DNA of 46,623 nucleotides. It comes from LBZV01 sp000993855 (GTDB lineage: Bacteria > Patescibacteriota > Microgenomatia > Curtissbacterales > GWA2-41-24). Position 1 is the first letter of the stretch. Each line of letters starts with the position of its first letter. The translations under genes were made by a program, and so were the position numbers. The notes under the pieces are model-generated. The model had not been told where the DNA came from. It saw only the letters and a program-made list of their open reading frames with translations, and did no database searches. Positions 35,311-44,200 of the stretch are shown here, in pieces. Location of the stretch: contig CAZBKB010000008.1 of the NCBI GenBank assembly GCA_964492425.1, forward strand, positions 1-46,623, read 5' to 3'.

Positions 35311-36762
35311 TCATTTCCGTCTAACTACTAAATCCAAAATAAATCTAAAATTCTCGATGAATGCCCTTCTTGCAAAAAACATAACAAAAGCAAAAAAAGT
35401 TAAAAAACCTAAAACGACTGCAGCGAACAAACTTACAAACAAATAAGGTAAAACCCTAAGAAGTCCAAAAACTAAGAGTCCGGCAATGGTTGCGCTGACA
35501 AAATAAGGCAAAATATTTTTGGAAATAGAAAATTCAATTTCTTTTCTCAATTTGATAAATAACCAAATCCCGCTTAAGGAAACCAGTATACCAGTCAGAT
35601 TCATCCCTACAAAATTAAATTTGGAAATTAAAGGAGGGGCAACTGTCCAGGTCAAAATAGCCCATACTAAAGCCATATTTCTTAAATATTTTGCCCTCCC
35701 TCGAGCCAGAAGCAGTTGAGAAAACACGCCAGTGTAAGCAATTATACTTGTCTGCATCAATCCAAAATAAAGCGCAGGCAAAGAAGGCAACCACTTATCG
35801 GTATATACAAAATGTATTATTTCCCTGGCAGAAGCCAAAGCAATTGCCAATAACGGTAATGTAGTGATCGAAACTACAACCAAAGATCTTTCAATAATCT
35901 TTCTAAACGTATCTTTATCTGCCTGAAGTCTTGAGCCAAGCGGGAAAATAAGCCTATTTACAATTTCCGAAACAGCTAAGGGTAAAACAGCTAAACTAGC
36001 TGCGAACTGGAAAAACCCCAAGTTTTCGTTTCCCACAACCTTTCCAAGATAAAGTAAAACAAGTGGACCCCAAAAAAGTCCAAGCGCTAAATTACTCTGA
36101 TATGGCAATCCGAACTTTGCAAGTCTTAACAAAGCTTTTTTTGAAAAAGACAAACCCAATCTCCAGGGTGCCATTAAGAAATAGAAGGTTGCCCCAAAAA
36201 AATGACCAGCCAAGCCTCCAGCCACAAAACTGAAAACTCCCAATCCAGCCAGCGCCCCAGAAATTGATACTACAGAAGCTACAAATACATCCAAAACTTC
36301 AACGATTACCAGCTTTCTATAATCCAAATTCCTTTCCAGAATAGCACCGGAGGTGGTTTTAAAAGGCAAAAAAAATAAGTAGAGGCTGTAAATCCTAAAT
36401 AGTCGTACCCCCTGCTCACCTAAATTAAAAAAGTCAGAGACGCCTGGTGAAACAACATAAATTACAGCAAATACAATCACGATTAAAAATAATTGAAAAG
36501 TAAAAGCTGTCTTCAACTCTTCAAGATACACTCTACCCTTCTTTTGAACAATCGCAGGCGCAAAACCCAAATCGCAAAAAACCAGGAAAAAAGTAGTCGC
36601 AAATCCCACAACCGCAAATGCACCGAAATCTTCAGGAAACAAAAGCCTTGCCAGAATAATATTGGAAAAAGTAAATATTATCTGAAGCAATATCCTTTTT
36701 GACCCTAAATAAACAACAGCGGCAAGCGCACGATACTTTAGGTCCAAACTATCCGTTCCCAT
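35311..36762 (-). CDS. Wzx/WzxC-type polysaccharide flippase (MOP superfamily)
   Basis: The protein has 483 residues from ATG 36762; an upstream in-frame GTG at 36792 is possible. There are twelve to fourteen membrane helices. The N-terminal ARLLFPEDFGAFAVVGFATTF and FDLGF-like CDLGFAPAIVQKK, and later GNENLGFFQFAASLAVLPL, are hallmarks of Polysacc_synt/WzxC-type exporters. It would flip the lipid-linked oligosaccharide built by the GT2/GT4 enzymes to the outer face, where the GT39-like proteins work. Its promoter overlaps that of the divergent gene at 36856. Confidence 0.87.
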   Translation of the reverse strand: MGTDSLDLKYRALAAVVYLGSKRILLQIIFTFSNIILARLLFPEDFGAFAVVGFATTFFLVFCDLGFAPAIVQKKGRVYLEELKTAFTFQLFLIVIVFAVIYVVSPGVSDFFNLGEQGVRLFRIYSLYLFFLPFKTTSGAILERNLDYRKLVIVEVLDVFVASVVSISGALAGLGVFSFVAGGLAGHFFGATFYFLMAPWRLGLSFSKKALLRLAKFGLPYQSNLALGLFWGPLVLLYLGKVVGNENLGFFQFAASLAVLPLAVSEIVNRLIFPLGSRLQADKDTFRKIIERSLVVVSITTLPLLAIALASAREIIHFVYTDKWLPSLPALYFGLMQTSIIAYTGVFSQLLLARGRAKYLRNMALVWAILTWTVAPPLISKFNFVGMNLTGILVSLSGIWLFIKLRKEIEFSISKNILPYFVSATIAGLLVFGLLRVLPYLFVSLFAAVVLGFLTFFAFVMFFARRAFIENFRFILDLVVRRK

Positions 36763-36805
36763 ACTTCTTATTGCCGATTTTAAAAAGCACACTCAAGTTT
36801 TAACC

Positions 36806-36834
36806 AATATAACTGCTATTGCACTACTACGCAA
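36806..36834 (-). promoter_or_regulatory. Promoter of the flippase
   Basis: On the minus strand, TTGCGT (36834-36829), a 17-nt spacer and TATATT (36811-36806). The start would be near 36799, giving a leader of about 37 nt to ATG 36762 or 7 nt to GTG 36792. It overlaps the oppositely directed promoter at 36819-36847 by 16 nt. Confidence 0.5.
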
Positions 36835-36847
36835 TAAATTCTATGCT
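36819..36847 (+). promoter_or_regulatory. Promoter of the small membrane protein, leaderless geometry
   Basis: TTGCAC (36819-36824), a 17-nt spacer and TATGCT (36842-36847), then exactly 8 nt to ATG 36856. The predicted transcription start coincides with the start codon. It overlaps the flippase promoter on the other strand, so binding of polymerase at one could exclude the other. Confidence 0.5.
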
Positions 36848-36855
36848 AAAAGAGC

Positions 36856-37458
36856 ATGTCCACGGAAAAAACACTGGCCCTAATTTCCAACCTCACTACC
36901 GCATCAATTATGGCAACAATCCTCTGGCTCTACGTCGACGCCCTACTGTTCCGTTTTGAGGTAAAAAGTTTTATCAAGGCGGCAGGCTTTTTGCTCTTAA
37001 CAGGAGGTTTTGCCAGTAACTTTGCCGAAAGCTTCTTAGTGGTCAATCAAACCTTTATAACTTGGATAATAGGCCTTGGTTTCTGGATGCTTTTTGTTGG
37101 TTTCATCCTGGACACCCATTCCAGGCTTCAGTTGCTAACCATTTTTTTAATCGTCGCTGTCCTTTTTCTCAAAAACCACTTGCTGCTCTCAGTAGAGGTT
37201 TTATTGGTAACACTAGCCGTTTTGCAGCTTTCCTACATCTACAAGCACAAAGACGTAATTCCTTTAATTACCGCTTTTTTCCTCGTTTCGTTAGCAGAAT
37301 TTTTAAAATACCTGAATAATTTTAAGGGATTTGAAAATATGAGCCTTTCTGCCTCAATCCTTTATATTTTTGCCTCAGTTACATTACTTTATTGGCTATG
37401 GTCCTACCTCACAATCCGGTTTAACCTGAAACATAAGTCGACTAATCAGCCTGTCTGA
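36856..37458 (+). CDS. Six-helix integral membrane protein of unknown function
   Basis: The protein has 200 residues and is almost wholly hydrophobic, with about six membrane segments and a short basic tail (RFNLKHKSTNQPV). I do not recognise a family. It is the only plus-strand gene between the minus-strand flippase and the exosortase block, and its last 17 nt overlap the end of the opposing receiver gene. The layout recalls membrane input domains of signalling proteins, but no kinase or output domain is attached. Its promoter suggests a leaderless mRNA. Confidence 0.65.
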   Translation: MSTEKTLALISNLTTASIMATILWLYVDALLFRFEVKSFIKAAGFLLLTGGFASNFAESFLVVNQTFITWIIGLGFWMLFVGFILDTHSRLQLLTIFLIVAVLFLKNHLLLSVEVLLVTLAVLQLSYIYKHKDVIPLITAFFLVSLAEFLKYLNNFKGFENMSLSASILYIFASVTLLYWLWSYLTIRFNLKHKSTNQPV

Positions 37459-37807
37459 ACACCGCTTCAACAACCTCCAAAAGGTTGTCGCAAGTCTTAT
37501 TGACAAAACCATGGGCACCCATATCACTTGCCCTTTTTCTATGTTGCTCCCCGTCTAAGTTTGTGCAAACTACAACTGGGATGTGCAAAGTCCTTTTGTT
37601 ACTTTTTAAATCCTTCAAAACCTCCCACCCGTCTTTTTTGGGCATTATTATGTCCAAAACCACACAATGGTAACCTTCATGGACCTTACCTATTGCCTCT
37701 TCACCATCTATTGCAAGCTCAACTTCATAATTTTTAGATTTCAAAAGGCTCTCAATCGCCCTTGCCGCCAACAGGTCATCCTCAACCAAAAGTATTTTCT
37801 TGCTCAT
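37442..37807 (-). CDS. Stand-alone CheY-like response regulator receiver
   Basis: The protein has 121 residues and a single receiver domain. The acidic pocket E9-D10-D11 is in ILLVEDD, the phospho-acceptor Asp is in CVVLDIIMPKKDG (about D52), the switch Thr is in VVVCTN (about T81) and the conserved Lys is in GFVNKT (about K104). There is no output domain, so it would act by protein contact. It begins 4 nt after the membrane protein gene at 37812 and is the last gene of the exosortase operon. No histidine kinase is encoded in the window. Confidence 0.9.
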   Translation of the reverse strand: MSKKILLVEDDLLAARAIESLLKSKNYEVELAIDGEEAIGKVHEGYHCVVLDIIMPKKDGWEVLKDLKSNKRTLHIPVVVCTNLDGEQHRKRASDMGAHGFVNKTCDNLLEVVEAVFRQAD

Positions 37808-37811
37808 AACA

Positions 37812-39515
37812 TCATTTTATCTTGTAAACCTTATCTCCAAAATTATCATACACCTTCTCGAAAGATTTCAACCCTTCAAATTTACCGACATTTTCAAAGT
37901 CATGATAAAACTCCCAGGAAGCACCTGCATGCACCACCAAAAACCTCACTCCCAAATTCTTCAAAATCGCAAGCGACTCTTCACCGCTGGTACCACCTCT
38001 TACCTCCCAAACAGCCCTTGCTAAATCCGGCCGCATTCCAACATAATCCGCACCACCCCGCACTTGCCTAATATCATAAAAAGCATTAAGCCAGAAAGCG
38101 GTCGTCCCTGAAAGAAAAACAGCATCGTTAGATTTGACAGTCCCTTCAAGATTTTTAGCAATCCGAAACTCAACGGTATTTTCAATATTTTCCCCCGGCA
38201 TCCAAAAGCTTTTGTTTGCAATTACCAAACCCCAACCAATCGATAGAATTAAAATTATAAATATCAAAAGAACACGAAAACTTGCAGATGCTGTCTTGAA
38301 GGTTACAAAAACATGACGCAGCCAGCCTTGTAGTCCATTTCGGTTTTCTCCTGAAATTTGTGGCTGACGAAGACCTGAGCGAAACGAATCATCCAAATCG
38401 GGCAAGGCATTTAAATTGGTCAAGCGCTTTTTGTAAACAAAAGAATGCATCATCATCCCAAAAACCAACGCCAAACCTACTTCAATCTCCCCAAACCAGC
38501 TCATCCAGTCCAGCCAAAAATGGATATTAGCTGCAAATCGTACAAGTGTCAAACCGACAAAACTTCCTAGCCATAAAAAAGCAAATTTCTCAAAATTATT
38601 TTTAGGTTTTACTTTCCAGACAACCACAATAAAGGCAAGTACAACAGGCACTAACGTTCTTGCCAGGTCAACCACATGCAGAAAGGCCCCAATTACACTT
38701 CTGCCCCCAAAAGACGGCGCAAAAAGAATCTTCAGCCAATAGGCCGGATCATACCACCAAAGAGTCAACAATCCGCCCAAAAAAACCACCAAGCCTGCCC
38801 TTTTTAACCCCTCAGCCGAATGTTTATACAAAACAAAAGATAAAATCCCCAAGCCCAAAATCGTCGGAATCGACGCAACAGTATTGGTAAGCAGCAAAAT
38901 CGAAAACAGAAATATTGATATATAAAAATATAATACTGATTCGCAAATCAGCGAGGTGATCCACTTTAAAAACATAACGAAGCGAGCCAAAATTCCCAAT
39001 CGAATTACGTTTCGGCCGTTGGCAAGCGCAGGCCTGAGTGAGGCCGAATTAGCTGGTTCGGAATCTAAATTATGTTTGGCCGAACGTTTTTTAAATTGGT
39101 GAACCGAGCTTATAAACGAAATTAGCACCCACGGTCCAAAACTAGAAGCAAGCACAACAGAGACCTCACTCAAAGCCAGCGATGAAACGATATGCCAAGG
39201 CAGCATTAATGTTAATAAACCAACCAATAATCCCACCTTTCTATTCATTGAAAGCTGCCAAGCCAAGATTCCCCAGCCAAAAGCTGTAATAAACCAAGAA
39301 ACGACAACCAGCCCAATTGACCATTCAAACAAGGAAAAGCCGCCAAAAAGCGCCTGAAGACCCAATATAAGCCTCACCACAACAGGTCCGGTTAGATACC
39401 TAAACGGCACTTCGCCAAGATACCAGAAATCATAATTTCCCCAAACGCTGTGACTCTGGGCAAACCGCGCCAGCGCAACTGTCAGTGGAATAAACGAAGT
39501 CGCAGCAGGATACAT
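37812..39515 (-). CDS. Large PTPS-related-like membrane protein, N-terminus possibly lost
   Basis: The protein has 567 residues with about ten membrane segments, then an outer C-terminal domain (from about 445) with GENIENTVEFRIAKNLEG and GVRFLVVHAG, like PTPS-related and GT-C membrane proteins. ATG 39515 has an in-frame stop just upstream. The other frame over the 70-nt gap after the hydrolase stop encodes a membrane-like stretch (LVTASFLPVGYTILKLLKY) that would join if one A of the AAAA run near 39517-39520 were absent, so a frameshift may hide the true N-terminus. Two low-complexity polar inserts (coded at about 38340-38420 and 39000-39090) interrupt membrane regions. It lies 4 nt before the receiver gene. 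Confidence 0.65.
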   Translation of the reverse strand: MYPAATSFIPLTVALARFAQSHSVWGNYDFWYLGEVPFRYLTGPVVVRLILGLQALFGGFSLFEWSIGLVVVSWFITAFGWGILAWQLSMNRKVGLLVGLLTLMLPWHIVSSLALSEVSVVLASSFGPWVLISFISSVHQFKKRSAKHNLDSEPANSASLRPALANGRNVIRLGILARFVMFLKWITSLICESVLYFYISIFLFSILLLTNTVASIPTILGLGILSFVLYKHSAEGLKRAGLVVFLGGLLTLWWYDPAYWLKILFAPSFGGRSVIGAFLHVVDLARTLVPVVLAFIVVVWKVKPKNNFEKFAFLWLGSFVGLTLVRFAANIHFWLDWMSWFGEIEVGLALVFGMMMHSFVYKKRLTNLNALPDLDDSFRSGLRQPQISGENRNGLQGWLRHVFVTFKTASASFRVLLIFIILILSIGWGLVIANKSFWMPGENIENTVEFRIAKNLEGTVKSNDAVFLSGTTAFWLNAFYDIRQVRGGADYVGMRPDLARAVWEVRGGTSGEESLAILKNLGVRFLVVHAGASWEFYHDFENVGKFEGLKSFEKVYDNFGDKVYKIK

Positions 39516-39585
39516 ATTTTAATAATTTTAAAATAGTATAACCGACAGGAAGAAAGCTGGCAGTCACCAGAAGTCCCAAAATTGT

Positions 39586-40731
39586 TTATCGTAAATCCAA
39601 ATAGGACAAAAACGAATGAACATGTAAAAAAAGTTTTACAGCGTCCTGGATTAAACCCAATCTTTGCAAGCGTTTTGCAGGCGCTACATGATCCAGGGAA
39701 GAAATATAAGAAAATTTAACTTGATCTTTTGGTAAGCTTTGAGCAAGCCGTCTTGATTGTTGCGGATTCACTGTCGTATCCAGCGAATCAGCTAAAATAA
39801 ATACCTTCGCCTTCAATAACCCAACTTTTTTATTCGGAGATATTGCTTCAACTTGAAACTTAATGTCATCCGGAAGCAATACCCTGTTCTTCGCAAATTC
39901 ATCATCATTATCACTTCGCAAAAAATTATGCACAGCCCTCCCCCTCTCGGAAAAATCCCCAAGTTCATCCTGCGAGAAAATCCTTCCATTGAGTATCATA
40001 TCCTTTAAAGATTCCTGTTCTTGAGTGTCCCCAACCTGCTGGAGATACCAAAGCTTTAATTGGTCAACCGAAATTTGGTTTGGGTGCCAAACCTCCGCTT
40101 TTCCATCCGCCACAACCTGGTTGGTGAATACTTCCCAAGTAAAATCCCAGGTATCAAAATAGGGGGAAATAACATTTACAAACTTAACCTTGTCATTAAT
40201 TCGCAAATCTTCAGTTGCCAAAAGAGACATCGAAGCTCCGGCACATATACCGGAAAAACCTACCCTATTTTTATCTACAAAATCTCTTGTATAAAGATAG
40301 TCAAAAATAGCAACAATTTCATCGGTCGTATTGTCCCGCATTTTTATCCCGACCAGATCATCAATTTCAGGCACTAATACTACAAATCCCGCTCTTGCAA
40401 AAAGATCCGCATATTTTTGAACATTTAAGCTTCTTGGTAAACCTTGGGTCCCAATTAAAAAAATTACTGCTGGGTTTTCCTTATCATTATCAGGCCTGTA
40501 AATATCTGCAGGAATCATCCGGTCCCGATTTTCAATCTCGACGGTTTCAACCGAATACTTCTCACCCAACATTGGTAACACATTGTAATTGACTCGAGAC
40601 GAAACGCGGCTTAAAAGAATAATGGTCTTTAGGGAAATTCGCCCATGCCCGGTCAAAAAATAGCCAACTATTAAAACAATAACAATTATGCTTGGTAAAA
40701 ACTTCCTAACAATTGATTTAAAATTCTTCAT
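39586..40731 (-). CDS. Membrane-anchored alpha/beta hydrolase, dienelactone-hydrolase-like
   Basis: The protein has 381 residues from ATG 40731, preceded by AAAGGTGAGG; an in-frame GTG lies at 40737. An N-terminal helix (about 11-28) anchors it. The fold follows: PAVIFLIGTQGL (oxyanion-side strand), the nucleophile elbow GFSGICAGASM, where G-I-C-A-G puts Cys (about C163) in the position used by dienelactone hydrolases, ILADSLDTTV for the acid and SSLDHVAPAK for the His. A Ser two residues earlier in GFSGI is an alternative nucleophile. It sits directly downstream of the exosortase, overlapping it by none or a few nt depending on start. A role in processing the sorted protein or its attached group is possible but unproven. 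Confidence 0.75.
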   Translation of the reverse strand: MKNFKSIVRKFLPSIIVIVLIVGYFLTGHGRISLKTIILLSRVSSRVNYNVLPMLGEKYSVETVEIENRDRMIPADIYRPDNDKENPAVIFLIGTQGLPRSLNVQKYADLFARAGFVVLVPEIDDLVGIKMRDNTTDEIVAIFDYLYTRDFVDKNRVGFSGICAGASMSLLATEDLRINDKVKFVNVISPYFDTWDFTWEVFTNQVVADGKAEVWHPNQISVDQLKLWYLQQVGDTQEQESLKDMILNGRIFSQDELGDFSERGRAVHNFLRSDNDDEFAKNRVLLPDDIKFQVEAISPNKKVGLLKAKVFILADSLDTTVNPQQSRRLAQSLPKDQVKFSYISSLDHVAPAKRLQRLGLIQDAVKLFLHVHSFLSYLDLR

Positions 40732-40733
40732 CC

Positions 40734-41285
40734 TCACCTTTCCTCTAAAACGTACGAGTAGCTAAACCACCAAAAAACAGCAAACCATAAAATAATAAAA
40801 AGCAGTGACAAATAATCATGGAAGGTCATTGCCGCTGTCTCTCCCGCTGTAATTGCCAAGACGCCAACAATAGTGATTCTGGCAAAATTAATAAGATATG
40901 TTCCCAATACTCCAATCACCACAGTCTCAATTCTGGAAACAGTTTTAAACTTCCCCTGCATTCCGGCCATTAAAGTCGCCAAAAGTAGAACGCCGCTTTG
41001 CCATCCCAAGCAATTCCATTCAATCCTCAAAAACCCGCCGTTTAAAAATACTCCGCTTTTTGTTGCTTCAACATTTACCGGTAAAAGGCTTAATATCGCT
41101 GCCAGCATCCTCGCCTCATAAGGTACCACCCATTCTTCAAGCAGTCGATAAGCTTCCCACTCCATCATGATCCTTGTCAAAAACTCATTAGTCGTGTTGA
41201 TAAACGGCAGAAGCATCAAGATAAGCGGCAATACAATAAAAATAGTCTTAAATGGTGATTTTCCTGTCCCGCTTTTAATACCCAT
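40734..41285 (-). CDS. Exosortase/archaeosortase-family protein 1
   Basis: The protein has 183 residues and about six membrane helices. The invariant catalytic residues of the family are all present: Cys92 in EWNCLGWQSGV, Arg136 in NFARITIV and His156 in TFHDYLS. These membrane transpeptidase-like enzymes recognise PEP-CTERM-type tails on exported proteins. The gene overlaps by 11 nt the end of the 1329-residue protein that carries a VPEAS-type tail, so enzyme and substrate seem translationally coupled. It is shorter than classical EpsH/XrtA, which have more helices and a longer C-terminus. It is clearly paralogous to the gene at 46071. Confidence 0.88.
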   Translation of the reverse strand: MGIKSGTGKSPFKTIFIVLPLILMLLPFINTTNEFLTRIMMEWEAYRLLEEWVVPYEARMLAAILSLLPVNVEATKSGVFLNGGFLRIEWNCLGWQSGVLLLATLMAGMQGKFKTVSRIETVVIGVLGTYLINFARITIVGVLAITAGETAAMTFHDYLSLLFIILWFAVFWWFSYSYVLEER

Positions 41286-44200
41286 TTCGCACCTCCAGAT
41301 AAGCTAAATCCCTTCTCCTAAACCGTAGTTTCAAGCGCTTTACAATATACGGCAAAAATAATATCAACGGTAAAAGCAAAATCGACGCCTCCGGTACCTG
41401 TAAACTCGAAATTTGTATCACCAAGTTTGAAATATTCGAGTAAGTGGTTCCGCCATCACCCTTTATTTGTGCATCAAATTCGGTTTGTGCCGGCTCGGAT
41501 GAAATACTAACCCTTTTCAATGTGGCAGTTGTCGATGTCGTTGAAACTTCGCCTGTGCCATCACTCAACCGGGCGTAAGCATTCGTCCCCTGACCACTCT
41601 TTAACGCAAAATAAATCGTAGATTCAAAAAAAATGTTTTTAGATGCCCCCGAAAAATTTGCCGGGTTGTAATTATTGGGGTGCCCTACGGATCCATAAGT
41701 CTGGCTGGTAGTCGATCGATTTTGAATATTGTAACTTTGCACTGTTTCCGTATTGGTAATACCGTTGGTGGCATCAGTCTGGACAAAAACTATATTGGCA
41801 TTAGCAATAGTCCCGCTATTATTTGCTATCTTGATCTGTACGTTGTATTTATGTCCGGCAGTCATATTTGCCGATATATCCCCAGATCTGACATTCTTAT
41901 ATGTTGTCCCGGCAACACTCACTTCACTACCGCTCACGCTGGCAGCACTTGTCGCATCATAAAGCTGAGCATACATTGTCCCACTGGCGTTACTATCCAC
42001 TAAAGTCGCCTCAAAATACACGCTTGGTGACGGATTCCAACTTGTTGGGCTGTTAGCAGAACAGCTGGCATTACCGTCAAAGCAGTAATATTTAATATTT
42101 GCATTTGAAAGACTTGTATATGTTGTCGCAGATGTACTTTCTACGGTCCCCATACTCACTTGCGCTTCGGTCTTGGTAATTTTAGTAGCGCTTGTTTGGG
42201 TAATAATTATCCTGGCGGAATCTACCGTAATTCCAGTTCCAGTTACAGATGAAAGATAAGCCAACCCACCGGAAGGCGTAAATGCAGAACTAGTGTAACG
42301 GGTATATCCGCCAGTAATATTAGAAATAGTTACCGTCGATCCGCCGGAAGGGGCTCCACTGCTGCATGTACCGGCATCGTACGTTAGTACTGCCGTTCCC
42401 GTCCCGGTAGTAACAAGAGCGGATACTTCAAAAAAATAAGTAACAGTCCCGTCATAACTGCCGGGAGTCAGACAAACTATTCCTGTACTTACACCCGCTC
42501 CGGTAGTTTGTTTATCAATAATATTTATCTGCTGCTCAATAGCCGGCGTACTGGAAACAGCTTTCACAGGTGGTGCCAAAAAGGCCAGTGAGTTTAGAAA
42601 AAGAACCACCACAACCAGAGCCGCAATCACTCCTCTGGATATCCTTGGTTTTCTCCTTAGCGGAATCTTGTAACCCGAAAGCGGATTGTACGCCGAAACC
42701 AAAGCCGGATTATACACGCCACCTAAATTGTCAATTGCTGCACCGGCAGTGGCTCCCCTGCCAATAGCCTTCAGCTTCTCCACCCACAAATAGAACCTGC
42801 CCCGGTCAAAAACGTCGGTTATCCTTCCGCTTTTTGGTGTCCTGAACCATGGCCCTTCCTCATTTTCAAATAAAGCCTTGACAGCTGCATACGCTTGGAA
42901 TGGTACTACCACATAGGAAAGCAGAATAAAAGAAGCCACTCCCATATAATCGCGCTCTTCCGATTCCTCTAAAAACAACCCGGCCAGATTCATAAGTGGT
43001 AGTGCCAGAAAATTGGTAAATACCAGCGACCAGCCCCAAGCCGCAGTCCAAAAAGGCAGTCTTGCGTGTAAAATCACCTCACTCAAAAACCAGGCTGATA
43101 CCCCGATTACGAAAAACGTTGCTTGCAGATAATACGGTGCTAAATAGGCAAACTCCAGCTTCTCACGTTTCGAAATTTTCTTCGAATACATCAGTCTTAA
43201 CCACATATTTTTGACGTTAAAGGTGTGTCCTTCCGCCCACCTCATGCGCTGTCTAATTAGTCGCTTGACTGTCGAAACAGCCTCAGCTGGTGCCTGAATA
43301 TAGGGATTAAAAACAACCTTATAACCCTGCTCATACAACCTCAAAGTCAGCTGCAAGTCCTCAGTAATCGAAGTCTGCCAACCGAAAGCTTTCAAAACAT
43401 CTGCTCTTACGCAAAAAACGCTACCTGCGATTTGGTTCAACCCCCCATAAATTCCGATTCCCGCCCGCTCTACCACATAACTTCCCGCATACTCTGTCCT
43501 CACTCCCCGCGTCACCCAATTTTCCGATTTGTTCAAAACATGCCACTGGTATCCTTGAACTGCAGCAATCTTACTCTCCCTAACTTTTTCCAGCCCTCCG
43601 CACGCTTCTTGAAAAGATTTCATAAACTGTTCAATTGTGTCCGCATAAGGCACAAAATCTGCATCAAAAACCACCACATATTGAGCCATTTTGTCTGTCT
43701 GCTCCAACGCTCCCTGTAGTGCTCCACCTTTAAAACCCAATCGCGACAGTCTGTGGATTAATTTGATTCTCGGTTGCCCGCTGTTTTTTTCAGGAGTTGA
43801 AATGTAAATTTCCGCTTCCCCGTCCTCGAATGTTTTAACCAGTTGCCTGCCCCCATCACTTAAAACTCTTTTAATAATTTCCGTCGTCTCATCCGTTGAA
43901 TCGTCAGCTAAAATAACCTCATAATTAGCTTGTCCCGAAACAGGGCTTGTCCAAACTTGTACAGAACAGGCCTTAACTAATCTTTCTATCACCCTCTTTT
44001 CGTTGAATATCGGCACATGCACAGAAACGAAAGGTTTCGCACGAAGTGTCACATCAGAAAGGTTCAAGGAAAGTGTGTTAACTCGACTTACCGGCTGGCT
44101 GACCTTGAAAAATCTGCTAATGAGGGCCACAAATTTGAATATAAATACCCTGTGGCTGTCAGTTTGCAGATTTTGGTTTTGAACCCCACCCCCGCTTTGG

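Noticed and set aside
35042..35446. Plus-strand open frame of 134 codons spanning the end of the GT4 and the flippase
   Set aside because: It is a shadow frame over two well-supported genes, with no recognisable domain.
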